Source of the DNA: Macrostomum hystrix
Lineage: Eukaryota > Platyhelminthes > Macrostomidae
Length of the DNA stretch: 64,000 nucleotides
NCBI GenBank assembly: GCA_950097015.1
Contig: CATNEN010000025.1
Span: 5,074,001 to 5,138,000 of the forward strand
Direction: 5' to 3'
A program made the translations under genes and the position numbers. Below, piece by piece: positions 32,148-43,682 of the stretch; positions within the stretch are counted from its first letter, which is position 1, and every line of letters begins with the position of its first letter. The notes below the pieces were generated by a model. The model was not told where the DNA came from and ran no database searches. It saw only the letters and a list, made by a program, of their open reading frames with translations.

Positions 32148-32883
32148 TGAATGCTTTAACTGTCTTCATGAGTTGAGAGTAACTTCTGATAAGATTAGTT
32201 TCCGAAACACATTATCCAGTCGTTTGCCCTGGAACCAAGCTTCATTGGCTCTATAAGATTGTCTCATGTTGAATGCAATTCAATACATCTTATCAGCTAG
32301 TCGTGGCTCAAAATGCATGTACAAATGACCTTTCATTGGCCGTTATCTCCTATATACTACTCCTATATCTCGTACAAGCGCCTGCAGAACCATACATTTC
32401 GCTTGAAATTTTTTTATTATATAAGAACTGATTCAGATCGCCCGCAAATTCTCATTGGATTAGCGAAGCGAAAACAGTTAAAGAATTCACAAAACGGTAG
32501 GTGCATCCAGTACATCTGTGCATTTTCGAGTATAATTAGTTATCTATTAACGTACGAGCTATAATACAAGGCCTATAAATTTAGCCCATATAATGCCCCC
32601 TTGCATGTAAAAATTAGTGGAGTGGGGTAACTATACACCTGTACAGTATGGTATAGTATAGTATATATATTGTAGTCAGTAGTCACAATAGAAACGAATA
32701 CCTGCACGTTGCTAGGTTACAGGAAAAGTCTGTTTTGCTTTCGTCATGCTTTTACTGATAATAACACCAATCAGCTGGCTGTTCTGCATTTTCTGGCACA
32801 TCAAAATCAACCATATCAATCATTGAGTACTTTCTTGTATATTTTACTCATGTAATAATAATTGATTTAATAATTGATTACAC
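32148..32883. other. Intergenic, no gene seen
   Basis: AT-rich, with a TATAGTATAG microsatellite-like stretch near 32645-32665. An 83-codon frame (32313-32564) has no supporting feature. Confidence 0.4.
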
Positions 32884-33170
32884 CTGCCCCAATTGGGTCA
32901 GATGTGCAGCCGACAGCACAGCCGCAGCTAATGCGCGGCGCATCCTGAAGGCTGCGTACAGCTGTTCAGTCCATGGACTGGGGGGACGCCACACCCACCT
33001 TCAATTATCCCAGCTGATGCTGGTACCCATTTAACAGCTGGGTGAACTGAAGCAATGCAGAGTTAAGTGTCTTGCTAAAGGACACAAATTGTTCCAGTGG
33101 GGTCGGGAATCGAACCCCTGACCTTCAAGTCGTGAGTCCGACGCCCTAACTACTAGGCTACAACCTCTGC
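32884..33170 (-). mobile_element. SINE family 2, copy d, full length
   Basis: Minus copy, head at the right (GAGGTTGTAGCCTAGTAGTT, reversed) and tail at the left in AATAATTGATT. Very similar to the copy at 34.9 kb. Confidence 0.8.
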
Positions 33171-34856
33171 TTGTAGGTTGTAGGTGTTATTAAACATAAT
33201 TACACTCATGTAATTGGGTGTAATCTGGTGTATCTGTATTACTAATTCGATCTGTGACCCAACAATTTGTAATATTGAATCACGAGCAGCTAAGTTATTG
33301 CATTAATTATACTTTGTATGATCCCGTGTTTCGTGTTGTTATGATAAAATGATTCATTGTTTGTTTCTATTTGGTTATCTGACATGTCTATGCTTTTTTA
33401 ATACATTCATTTTGCTGCCCGGCATGTTGATCTAAGGGAGAGTTAGAATTGGTGTGTTTTTACGTGCGTGTATTACAGTTATTGTTTAGGTTAGTGTTTG
33501 CTTGGGTTTGTACTTTCGTTTTTAGTATTACGAGTATCGGTCACATTCGTAAGAATTTTATTATTGTTAGAATATCAATAAAACTAACATTCTATGATTT
33601 TAATTTATGTTTTTCGGATATAAATATAAATACGTACAATAGGAGCTGTTGCATAAGTAACTGATAAAAGTTTACTTTTGATGAATACAGCTCTTAAAAG
33701 CACTTTAAACATAAATGCGTAAAATAAATATTATTGATTTCACATAGTACCAAAACTGTGGTGGTGGTGCTCCCTGTAAACTTACGATTATAAAGTCGTG
33801 GCTATTTTTCATTGAAGACCTCGCTCCCTATTTAATTGAGGCAAGCAGATCATGCCTCTGCTTATCGTTGCATAACGAAATGTTGTCAAAATCGGTCGCG
33901 CTCATTTTTGGATTCGATATTTTCCGCGAAAGCCTATCGTGAATAATTCTACAATTTCACTGCTTGTTGTATTTAAAGTGTATGGTCTATGTACACGAAT
34001 TTAATTTCAATATAGGAACTACATAGAAAACGGTAGGTATTCTTGCTTCTTGCTATTCTTTGCTTAAGCATGTTGAATCCACGAATGAATATATATTTTA
34101 AGGCAATATTTAATAAACTCAGCTAGAAACGAGTTAGCTATGTATACCATAGTCCATAGCTAATTAATTAATATTTTCGTATACCATACTAGGAACAAAA
34201 TATTTAGCGTGCATATTAAAACATAGCATTTACCTTTTTTAATAGGCATACATAATTTCGCTGTTCTCAAAGTCAAAGCCAATATATATATTTAATGTTG
34301 TTTGAAGCATATATGTTGTTTGAAGGTAGCTATTGCTAAAAATGGAGCACAAATTACGCCTTATTAATAGTTTATATGCAATGCTATATAAAGTTGAGGT
34401 AAGATTTTTTTCTTTTAACCCTAGAATTTTTTGTTGAATAAAATATTTGTATAGCAATTAACTCCTTAACCACAGGACTAGTTTAGCATTGGTAAGCTTT
34501 GAGAGCCAACAGGACGGGCTTAAGAAATCACTTTAATATACTGTGAGTTAGTCTGAGCTAGTAAAACTAAAGCTTGGCACTAGCATTTTAGATATAAAAA
34601 GCTAATTTTAGGACACATTTGCAATTTGAGCACTATATGGCTAGCAATCAAAATGATACAATTTTTTTGATAATTTCCAACTAAAATAATGATATATTAT
34701 ATTGTATTTGTTTTGGTTTTCTATTAGTAGCTACTTTTAATAACAATTTAACATAGGTGATTTTGTCATAATATTAATATAGCTGCTGTCTGCAACAAAA
34801 GTCTATTGTAATTTGTATTAGTAATAGTAATATTGTATTAGTAATAATTGATTACA
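33171..34856. other. AT-rich intergenic DNA, no gene seen
   Basis: No tandem array, no shared repeat, and no coding frame with a splice or start context was found. Confidence 0.45.
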
Positions 34857-35142
34857 CCTGCCCCAATTGGGTCAGATGTACAGCAGACAGCACAGCCGCA
34901 GCTAATGCGCGGCGCATCCTGAAGGTTGCGTACAGCTGTTCAGTCCACGGACTGGGGGGACGCCACACCCACCTTCAATTATCCCAGCTGATGCTGGTAC
35001 CCATTTAACAGCTGGGTGAACTGAAGCAATGCAGAGTTAAGTGTCTTGCTAAAGGACACAAATTGTTCCAGCGGAGTCGGGAATCGAACCCCCGACCTTC
35101 AAGTCGTGAGTCCGACGCCCTAACCACTAGGCTACAACCTCT
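34857..35142 (-). mobile_element. SINE family 2, copy e, full length
   Basis: Same extent and orientation as the copy at 32.9 kb, differing at only a handful of positions, so both are recent. Box B GGGTTCGATTCC and box A CCTAGTGGTTAGGG are intact. A short 10-bp array (CTCCTATACG type) follows at 35143-35210. Confidence 0.8.
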
Positions 35143-35443
35143 ACTCCTATACGCCTATACGCCTATACACCTCTACTCCTATACTCCTCTACTCCTACAA
35201 CCTCCTACATGCCCATTTTCATTAGGTAACTCTTTAATACTACAACTGGAGAGAATTTAGTTAACTAGCAACATTACCGAAGTTAGATAAAAGGCAAGAA
35301 ATGATGGCCAAACATTTTCAGATAAGAAACCTTGATTGTAATTTTAATTGTTCACAACTTAAAAAAATGATAAAGGAATGCTGAGTTTTACTTAGTTCAA
35401 TTTTAGTGCCTAACTCAAGCACTGCACTTGCAACATTACAGTC

Positions 35444-38400
35444 ATGCGCTGGCTTCTGAGCCCTGGTAGAATCGGACAGCTAGTTAGCCTGACAAAACGC
35501 TCCATGTCTTACAATAGCCTCCTACATGCCCAAGCCTTTGTTAATGGCGAGTGGGTTAATGCAGCTAGCGGCGAGAAATTTGCTGTCCGTAATCCAAGCA
35601 CTGGTGATGAGGTCGGCCTGGTGCCCGACATGGGCGCCGCTGATGCCGAGGTCGCCGTTGCTCATGCTCAGGTTTGAGTCGCAATTGCAGTTTCATGTTG
35701 CTAGGGCATACATATAGCATATGACCGATATTGACGGATGCTTGCAGCTGTCAGAGTGACGGATGCTTGCAGCTGTCAGAGTGACGGATGCTTGCAGCTG
35801 TCAGAGTGACGGATGCTTGCAGCTGTCAGAGTGACGGATGCTTGCAGCTGTCAGAGTGACGGATGCTTGCAGCTGAGAGTGTGACGGATGCTTGCAGCTG
35901 TCAGAGTGACGGATGCTTGCAGCTGTCAGAGTGACGGATGCTTGCAGCTGTCAGAGTGACGGATGCTTGCAGCTGTCAGAGTGACGGATGCTTGCAGCTG
36001 TCAGAGTGACGGATGCTTGCAGCTGTCAGAGTGACGGATGCTTGCAGCTGTCAGAGTGACGGAAGCTTCACTTCTGCTTGCACTTATGTCAATCGAAAGG
36101 CCGCCTTCGAGCAATGGCGGTGCAAGACTCCAAGCCAGCGGGCTGCCCACCTGCTTCGCTGGGAGCGCCTGATCCAGGAACGCACGGAGGACCTGGCCGC
36201 CCTCATAACGATGGAGAACGGCAAGCCATTGGCTGAGTCCCGCGTGGAGGTAGCCTACGGCAACTCCTTCATCGGCTGGTTCGCCGAGGAGGGCCGCAGG
36301 ATCTACGGCCAGACGCTGCAGGGGGCGACGCCGGAGAAGCGCATCGTCACACTGAAGCAGCCGCAGGGTCAGATTTGATTTCCATTTCTAGGAAACTAGA
36401 CCTCCATTTCGCATTTCTTAGAAACTTGACCTTTATTTCGCATTTCTGAGAAACTTGACCTCCATTTCGCATTACTTAGAAACTTGACCCCCATTTCAAA
36501 TTTCTTGGAAACTTTACCCCTATTTCGCATTTCTTAGAAACTTGACCTCCATTTCGCATTTCTTAGAAACTTGACCTCCATTTCGCAGTTCTTAGAAACT
36601 ACAAGTTGCCTGTCTCAAACGTACCCAAATGACTTTAACCTCCAAATGTACCTGGGCATAAGAAAGTTCACCTCCTTTCACCCGGCAGGCGTGTGCGGCA
36701 TGATAACGCCGTGGAATTTTCCCGCCGCGATGATCACCCGCAAAGCTGGCGCAGCCCTGGCCGCTGGCTGCACTGTTGTGATCAAGCCTGCGGAGGACAC
36801 GCCCCTGACTGCTCTGGCCCTGTGCCAGCTGGCCGCTGAGGCACAGCTGCCGCCTGGCGCCATCAATGTGGTCACCTGTTCCCGCAGCCATGCGGCTGAG
36901 GTTGGCCGTGTTCTGACCACTAGTCCCACTGTGAAGCACATCAGTTTCACTGGCTCCACTGACACTGGCAAGCTGCTACTCGCCCAGGCCGCAGGCACGG
37001 TTAAGCGAGCCACCATGGAGCTGGGTGGCAACGCGCCTTTCATTGTATTCGACTCTGCCGATGTTGACAAGGCTGTGAGATTTTAGCTGTGGATTTGCTG
37101 ATTTGAGAGAAATCTGCCTGCTGTCTGCTCATAACCCCAACTCATAAGCGGTCATTTTCACAAATCATAATCGGTCATTACCCTAACTCAAAATCGGTCA
37201 TTACCCCAAATCATAATCGGTCATTACCCTAACTCAAAATCGTCATTACACCAACTCAAAATCGGTCATTATCCCAAATCATAATCAGTCATGAGTCATT
37301 GCCCCAAATCATAATCAGTCATTGCCCTAACTCAAACTCGGGTTTTACCCCAAATCATAATCGGTCACTACAATAACTCATTATCGGTCATTACCCCAAA
37401 TCATAATCGGTCATTACCCTAACTCAAAATCGGTCATTACACCAACTCAAAATCGGTCATTATCCCAAATCATAATCGGTCATTATCCCAAATCATAATC
37501 AGTCATGAGTCATTGCCCCAAATCATAATCAGTCATGAGTCATTGCCCCAAATCATAATCAGTCATGAGTCTTTGCCCCAAATCATAATCAGTCATTGCC
37601 CCAACTCAAACTCGGGTTTTACCCCAAATCATAATCGGTCACTACAATAACTCATTATCGGTCATTACCCAAATTATAATCGGTCATTTCCCCAACTCAA
37701 AATCGGTCATACCCCAAAACAAAATCGGTCATTTCCTAACTCATGATCGGTCATTTCCCAACTCATATCAGTCATTACCCTAACTGATAATCGGTCATTA
37801 CCCCAACTCCTATTTGGTCATTACCCCAACTTCTAACCAGTGTGTCATTACAATAACTCCTATGAAGTCGGCCATTTCACTAGCTTCAAAGCTGTCAGTC
37901 ATTGTGTTAAGGTTATTCTAAAGTTCTAAACGATCATTACCTTTAATTGTTACTGATTATTACTTAACTGTCGGACTGGTCGTACCTAAATTCTAAAACA
38001 GCCTCCTTTTTTTCTATGTTCTGAATCAAATTATATCGTCCACTAGCATTCTAACAAGTCACCACCCCTTCTCCTCTACGTCATTCGTTCCGTCAAAGTT
38101 TTCAACGCTTCCATAACGCAACTTCCGCATCAATTAAAACCGTGTCCAGGTGACGGGTCTGATGCAGGCGAAGTTTCGCAACACTGGCCAGACCTGCGTC
38201 TCTCCCAACCGGGTCTTCCTGCAGGCTGGCATTCGCGATGCCTTCCTGGCCAAGCTGTGCGAGCGAGTCGCTCAGCTGAAGGTCGGCGATGGATTTCAGG
38301 TTGGCTTCTTAGAATCTGTACTTTTCACTAAATACACTGCCCACCTGTTCATTGAGTGTGAGCAAACTGCTCACCTAGTCACTGAGTTTGAGCACACTCC

Positions 38401-39311
38401 TCACCTAGTCACTGAGTTTGAGCACACTCCTCACCTAGTCACTGAGTTTGAGCACACTCCTCACCTAGTCACTGAGTTTGAGCACACTCCTCACCTTTTC
38501 ACTGAGCACACTGCTCACCTGTTCACTGAGTACACTGCTCACCTGTTCACTGAGAACAATGCTCACCTGTTCACTGAGCACACTGCTCACCTGTTCACTG
38601 AGCACACTGCTCACCTCTTCACTGAGCACACTCCTCACCTTTTCACTGAGCACACTGCTCAACTGTTCACTGAGCACAATGCTCACCTGTTCACTGAGCA
38701 CAATGCACACCTGTTCACTGAGTTTGAGCCCACTGCTCATACCAGTCAATCCTAGCCTGTCATTTCGAATTTGCTCCGGCACTCGCTCAGTCACCCACGC
38801 CACCCTCTTCAAATAGTCTGACGTGCACCTTGGTCCGCTGATCAACGCCGCCGCCCAGTCTAAGCTGGAGCGCCTGCTGGCTGACGCAAAGCAGCGCGGT
38901 GGTCGGATTTTGTTCGGCGGGCAGCCGGTGAGCGTCGGCTCCGGTGGCGGGAACTTCTTCCAGCCCACAGTGGTATCCGATATCGGCCGCGACTCGGCCT
39001 GCTTCCGCGAAGAGATCTTCGGCCCGCTAGTGGCGGCCTTCGAATTCTCCACCGAAGCCGAGGTGGTGCAGCTGGCCAACGACTGCCGGGTCGGCCTGGC
39101 TGGCTATTTCTATTCGGCCGATGTTAACCAGTGCTGGCGAGTCTCCGAGCAGCTCAACGTAGGCATGGTGGGCGTCAATGAGTCTCTCATCGGCTCCTGC
39201 ATTGCGCCATTCGGTGGCTGGAATGAATCCGGTTTGGGCAGCGAATCAGGCGTCGGCTACGGCATCGATGAGTATCTCAACCTGAAGACGGTTGTGTACA
39301 ACGTGGCCTGA
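35444..39311 (+). CDS. ALDH5A1: Succinate-semialdehyde dehydrogenase, mitochondrial (five exons)
   Basis: NAD-dependent oxidation of succinate semialdehyde to succinate, the last step of GABA breakdown. Exons 35444-35671, 36100-36367, 36689-37074, 38150-38299 and 38817-39311; phases 0, 1, 0, 0; 508 residues. A basic, hydroxyl-rich N-terminus ([20 protein letters not shown]) is a likely mitochondrial targeting signal. Conserved: ITPWNF (N175), [17 protein letters not shown] (NAD-binding), MELGG (E276, general base), NTGQTCVS (C310, nucleophile), EEIFGPL, and GIDEYL near the end. The spacing of N175, E276 and C310 equals that of human SSADH shifted by 30. Odd: the residue two after the catalytic Cys, a Cys in the human enzyme where it forms a redox-switch disulfide, is Ser312 here. 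The donors of introns 1, 2 and 4 are weak (GTTTGA, GTCAGA, GTTGGC). Each of the four introns carries its own tandem array. Confidence 0.95.
35737..36062. repeat. 25-bp minisatellite in ALDH5A1 intron 1
   Basis: Unit of 25 bp beginning GGATGCTTGCAGCTGTCAGA, 13 almost identical copies, filling most of the intron up to about 40 bp before the acceptor. Confidence 0.93.
36375..36605. repeat. 29-bp minisatellite in ALDH5A1 intron 2
   Basis: Unit about 29 bp (core CCATTTCGCATTTCTTAGAA), about 8 copies with point changes. It begins within 10 bp of the exon 2 donor. Confidence 0.9.
37135..37870. repeat. 23-bp minisatellite with higher-order structure in ALDH5A1 intron 3
   Basis: Unit about 23 bp (core CCCCAAATCATAATCGGTCA), more than 25 copies. 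Two blocks of several units (37150-37390 and 37390-37660) repeat the same sequence of variants, including the odd CTCGGGTTTTACC unit, so the array grew by duplication of whole blocks. Confidence 0.88.
38330..38740. repeat. 24/30-bp minisatellite in ALDH5A1 intron 4
   Basis: First part built of 30-bp units (CACCTAGTCACTGAGTTTGA core), second part of 24-bp units (CACCTGTTCACTGAGCACAC core), related by a 6-bp indel. Confidence 0.9.
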
Positions 39312-41420
39312 GTTTGATTTCTTGGATATTTAATAATCTATCTTCCATGGTAATTCGATTTTAATGATGTAGAAAATACGTTCAACAAACAAAAGCCGGT
39401 CTTGTTAGGCTAGAAGATACCGAGAAAACGGCTAATTACGGGCTGAGCTAAAAATAGAAACTGACGTCATCGAAGTATGCTAATCTTAAATCGAAAATGC
39501 TGATATGATCACACAGTACAGGACGGAGCTAAAATAGAAAATGACGTCATCACAGTATGCTTAAATGTTCCGGAAAATGCTGATAAAATCGCTCAGTACT
39601 GTGCGAAGCTAAAAATAGAATCTGACGTCATTGAAGTCGGCTAGAAGGGCCATAAGATGAGCTAAGGATATCGCTGAACTCATGGGAGCTAAAAATGGAA
39701 AGTGGAACATTTTTTGTGGGCTAAAAACTCTAAGATGAAGGCTGCTGAGCTGTATATGGAGTTGTTTATAAAAGTGACAAAGTTGTTTTATTTGCATTGT
39801 ACCATGACCTTTTTGCCCGTCGGGCAGAAAGTCTTGCCCGTTAATGGCCATAGATGAATTAATGCTCGGTAATTTTCTAGCGGGCAGTAAATAGCCATTA
39901 ACCGCCCGCAAAAAGGTATCGACTAATAGGAATGGCTTACTGAGGCTAAAATGTCTATGGCACTCCGAAGTGGGGGCTCTGCCCCGCACCCCTCGGTCAC
40001 AGACATTGACATATAACCAAGTGTGCGTAAACGTCTCAAGCTCGTGTATAGTTTTTGGCCCTAAGGCCATCAAAGAAATAGATTGAAGTGTGCAGTAAAT
40101 CCCGCAACTGTGCGGTAAATGTGCGGCTACTTGATCTCCGTGCCATCCCTCTTCTGAGCTACTATGCAGTAAATCCCAGACGGGTATTGTCTATGGGCCG
40201 AAGGAGCTGGTCTTGCGCACACAAACTTGGTCATAAATCAATGCACTTATGCTAGGCTTCCTAGTGCGTAAATAGTCTATGGCACTCGTGCGCTGCGTGC
40301 ACTCGTGCCAAGACTATTTACGCACTCGGAAGCCTAGCATAAATCTACCATTAACCGCCCGCAAAAAGGTATCGACTAATAGGAACGGCTTACTGAGGCT
40401 AAAATGTCTATGGCACCTCGAAGTGGGGGCTCTGCCCCGCACCCCTCGGTCACAGATATTGATGCCCGCATAGCCGGTCTTCTTTACATCATGGCCCAAT
40501 AAACACAGAGCGCTATTCAAATTCAGATGTTTTTTTCGTTTTCCCATATTTTTCCATCAGCAAAATGTTTGTTTTAGACTACTTTTAGGTAGTAGCAAAT
40601 ATCTTTTTTTCGGCTTTTTTATTCCCAAGTAACGAGATTGATCTGATGATTATCTAAAGAAATAAATGATGCTGAATTATGGTTTATCCGTGATTTCTCG
40701 AGTGTTGAGAATTTTGCAATCTATTGCAGTGCAATTTCGAACTATTCTAACAAAAAAATCTGAACCGTATTCTGCAATACTATATTATTTATGACGAAGA
40801 ATTGCAGTGTTCTACTGTAAATTTTTTTTCTAATGCAAACTTTCAGACAGTGTGCAGTGCATGCGGTACATAACTTCGTCGAAACTTGCGAAAATTCTGA
40901 GCTAAATTTAAATTCTAGATATTTAAGATTCTATATATAGAAGACTTTGTTAAATTCCATCTGCTAGATACTATGAAATTGTGATTGCTGGTGACAACAA
41001 TGATTTATAACTTTGCTAACTTTTCGCTGACTTTGGGGTGGGTACAGCTAGCCAATCAGCGTTGAGCACCAGCTTTCGGGTGTCACATTGTTACGTGTTC
41101 TCGTTAGCTCAACCCAGAATAGGTGCGTGAGTCTTAAAGAAAATCATGAATTACATATTTTTCGCGTACTTGTTTTGATCAAGGAAAACTAGAAGAAGAA
41201 GCACTGGACACATCATTTCTAGGAAATTTTAATAAAAGCTGATTTTCACAGAAAAAAATCACTAGCGAGATTTTAATGAGAAAAACATGAGAAGTTCCCA
41301 TCTCGCTAGTGCCTTTTTCCGCGAAAATCTGCTTTTAATCAATTTTCCAAGAAACGAAGTTTCTGGTCCTTGGTTTTGATTTCTGCCCCCAATGGTCGAC
41401 AGCAGTTTTGACAAGAGACT
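39312..41420. repeat. Complex intergenic repeats: 105-bp tandem, 110-bp direct copies, large inverted repeat
   Basis: No gene seen. At 39430-39640 two to three diverged units of about 105 bp share GAGCTAAAAATAGAA and TGACGTCAT. A block of about 110 bp at 39905-40010 (GCCCGCAAAAAGGTATCGAC ... GTGGGGGCTCTGCCCCGCAC) recurs at 40352-40460 with few changes. Between them, 40246-40345 is an inverted repeat with arms of about 40 bp (ATGCTAGGCTTCC ... TATGGCAC against GTGCCAAG ... GGAAGCCTAGCAT) and a short GC-rich loop. From 40500 to 41420 the DNA is AT-rich without structure. The arrangement looks like a foldback element, but no target duplication was identified. Confidence 0.6.
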
Positions 41421-41428
41421 ATTTACAA

Positions 41429-42285
41429 CAGGGGTCGGCAAACTCCGGCCCGCGGGCCAGATCCGGCCCTCGAAGCTCCCAAATCCGGCCCGTTGCCCCT
41501 TCCGACACTTATAGTATCTTGTTTCATCTCTCCTGTGTCTCATCTCTCCTGTGTCTCATCTCTCCTGTGTCTCATCTCTCCTGTGTCTCATCTCTCCTGT
41601 GTCTCATCTCTCCTGTGTCTCATCTCTCCTGTGTCTCATCTCTCCTGTGTCTCATCTCTCCTGTGTCTCATCTCTCCTGTGTCTCATCTCTCCTGTGTCT
41701 CATCTCTCCTGTGTCTCATCTCTCCTGTGTCTCAACTCTCCTGTGTCTCATCTCTCCTGTGTCTCATCTCTCCTGTGTCTCATCTCTCCTGTGTCTCATC
41801 TCTCCTGTGTCTCATCTCTCCTGTGTCTCAACTCTCCTGTGTCTCTTCTCTCCTGTGTCTCATCTCTCCTGTGTCTCATCTCTCCTGTGTCTCATCTCTC
41901 CTGTGTCTCATCTCTCCTGTGTCTCATCTCTCCTGTGTCTCATCTCTCCTGTGTCTCAACTCTCCTGTGTCTCATCTCTCCTGTGTCTCATCTCTCCTGT
42001 GTCTCATCTCTCCTGTGTCTCATCTCTCCTGTGTCTCATCTCTCCTGTGTCTCAACTCTCCTGTGTCTCTTCTCTCCTGTGTCTCATCTCTCCTGTGTCT
42101 CATCTCTCCTGTGTCTCAACTCTCCTGTGTCTCATCTCTCCTGTGTCTCATCTCTCCTGTGTCTCATCTCTCCTGTGTCTCAACTCTCCCCTTTCTCACA
42201 TTTCTACAATCAATGCGGCCCGCTGTAGTATTTTACGTTTTCTCTTTGGCCCGCTACATGTAGCTAATAAGTTTGCCGAGCCCTG
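41429..42285. mobile_element. hAT-like non-autonomous transposon filled with a 16-bp minisatellite
   Basis: Perfect 8-bp duplication ATTTACAA at 41421-41428 and 42286-42293. Ends CAGGGGTCGGCAAACT and, reverse-complemented at the right, CAGGGCTCGGCAAACT (15 of 16 identical), the typical hAT end. Subterminal GGCCCG repeats occur on both sides. The whole interior (41524-42190) is a tandem array. No transposase. Confidence 0.85.
41524..42190. repeat. 16-bp minisatellite inside the hAT-like element
   Basis: Unit CATCTCTCCTGTGTCT, about 41 copies, the main variants being CAAC and CTTC at the unit start. It gives a 292-codon open frame that is only a by-product. About 13 of 16 positions match the array at 63-64 kb. 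Confidence 0.93.
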
Positions 42286-42480
42286 ATTTACAAGAAGAAA
42301 CTTATTTTCCTTCAGCTTGGCCCTGCCCTGCCGCAGCAGCGGTATTGTCTATGGCTAAAAGCCTGACCGAATTGCCTGAAGGCCCAGCATGGTATTAGTT
42401 TTCGCTCACAGAAGCCTCTGCTGAATATTAGCTCTGGGTGTCAGGTTGAACTATCATCGCTAAAGCACGCTACTAGAGCT

Positions 42481-42927
42481 ATGAACACCGACTGCTACAA
42501 TTTTGAGAGGTTGGCCCAGCAGGAGACACCAACTGAACTAAATGATAATCTGCAGTGGAAAGGCTGCATCGATCGGTGGAGGCGAAGTCGCGAGAAATGG
42601 CGCATCGAGGCGCTTGGCCTGCAGCGTCAGCTATGCGAAGCCACTAGCAACGCTTATCACTGGCGCCAGAGGACCATTCAGAGTCAAGCTGAGCTGAACA
42701 AAGTACGCGTCAATCTTAACGACTGGCACAGCGAGACAATGCGCTGTCGCGACGCGGCCCAACGGTGGAAAGGCGAGGCGGTTCGCTGGCGCCAACAGGC
42801 GGTAGACTGGAAGCGGCGATGCATAGAGATCATGGAGAGGAAGGACGACCAGCAGCTTGCGGAGTTGTGCAAGGCCAGGCAGAGTCACTGCGCCAAACTG
42901 CGACACATTTTCAAAGCGAAGCTGTGA
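42481..42927 (+). CDS. Novel basic coiled-coil protein with tryptophan heptads
   Basis: Single-exon frame of 148 codons, ATG 42481 to TGA 42927, of GC-rich, exon-like composition in AT-rich surroundings. I do not recognise it. Nearly all of it (residues 24-120) is predicted helix without Pro or Gly clusters. The eight Trp (26, 33, 40, 61, 82, 96, 103, 110) are all separated by multiples of seven; the same register holds L47, A54, S68, V75, C89 and I117. Four residues after each come I30, A44, L51, A58, L72, L79, A93, A100 and A107, so Trp sit at one core position and mostly Ala/Leu at the other. Surfaces are rich in Arg, Lys, Gln and Glu. No signal peptide or membrane segment. An acceptor-like TTTTCCTTCAG at 42305-42315 may end a 5' UTR intron. 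No canonical AATAAA nearby downstream. Confidence 0.6.
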   Translation: MNTDCYNFERLAQQETPTELNDNLQWKGCIDRWRRSREKWRIEALGLQRQLCEATSNAYHWRQRTIQSQAELNKVRVNLNDWHSETMRCRDAAQRWKGEAVRWRQQAVDWKRRCIEIMERKDDQQLAELCKARQSHCAKLRHIFKAKL

Positions 42928-43245
42928 CCGACCTCATGATCTCCTAGTGCGTCTCTGCCCTATATCTTGTGTTATACCATTGTAAATTGCTTTATTGTCG
43001 AATTACATTTGCAGTTTTTGGTCCTAAAAAACTGCTTACCTTTTCTTAAACATTTGTCTTGTATTCTGTATTGCTTAGCCTGCCTGCTCCGCGTTCTAAC
43101 TGCATAAAGTTGGTCATCCTGTCTTCAAATATACACCCACGGGGTGGCTTAGCGGGTGGGCCGAATTTCTCATATTTTTTCGCTACCTCCGTGCGTACTG
43201 TTGTTTTAACTGACTGAGGCTTTGTGTCATTTGTGGCAGTTCCAC

Positions 43246-43415
43246 AACTTCCACTGACTCCTGAGCACACACGCACTCAGATACTGTACGCAGGCAGTAG
43301 GTGTGTACATCTGCCCTGACTTTTTAATCGTCAGGCAGTGTACACTCCCACTGTACGTTGGAGGTTTGCCCTCAAGGCCGTAAATTTAACGAAATGCGCC
43401 CATGACTTCTCTCTT
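43246..43415 (-). mobile_element. SINE family 1, copy g, partial
   Basis: Body of family 1 (TGACTCCTGAGCACACACGC; GTGTGTACATCTGCCCTGAC; CTCAAGGCCGTAAATTTAAC) in minus orientation without the tRNA-like head. Confidence 0.65.
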
Positions 43416-43682
43416 GGGGAGCCACGGCATTGTGAGAGATACAATTCAGACTACTGACAACAGTAGAAAAGCAAAGACTTGGCTGCAAAACTCTCACATA
43501 ACACTAAAAAGTATCGCCATAAAAATGGCAAGCTTAAAAGAGACTTCTGTGCACACTGAGAGTGGTGGGAGAGGACGGCGTGTGGCTATGGCTGACTGAC
43601 GAAGGCAAACAAACCAGAAACCGGTCTCGGTCTGCCAGCACGAGGTTCGTTCCCCACTTTTAGTGTTACAGGCATCGCTTGT

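Noticed and set aside
41408..42286. Frames of 225-292 codons with LLCLISPVSH repeats
   Set aside because: By-product of the 16-bp array inside a hAT-like element; equally open in all three plus frames.
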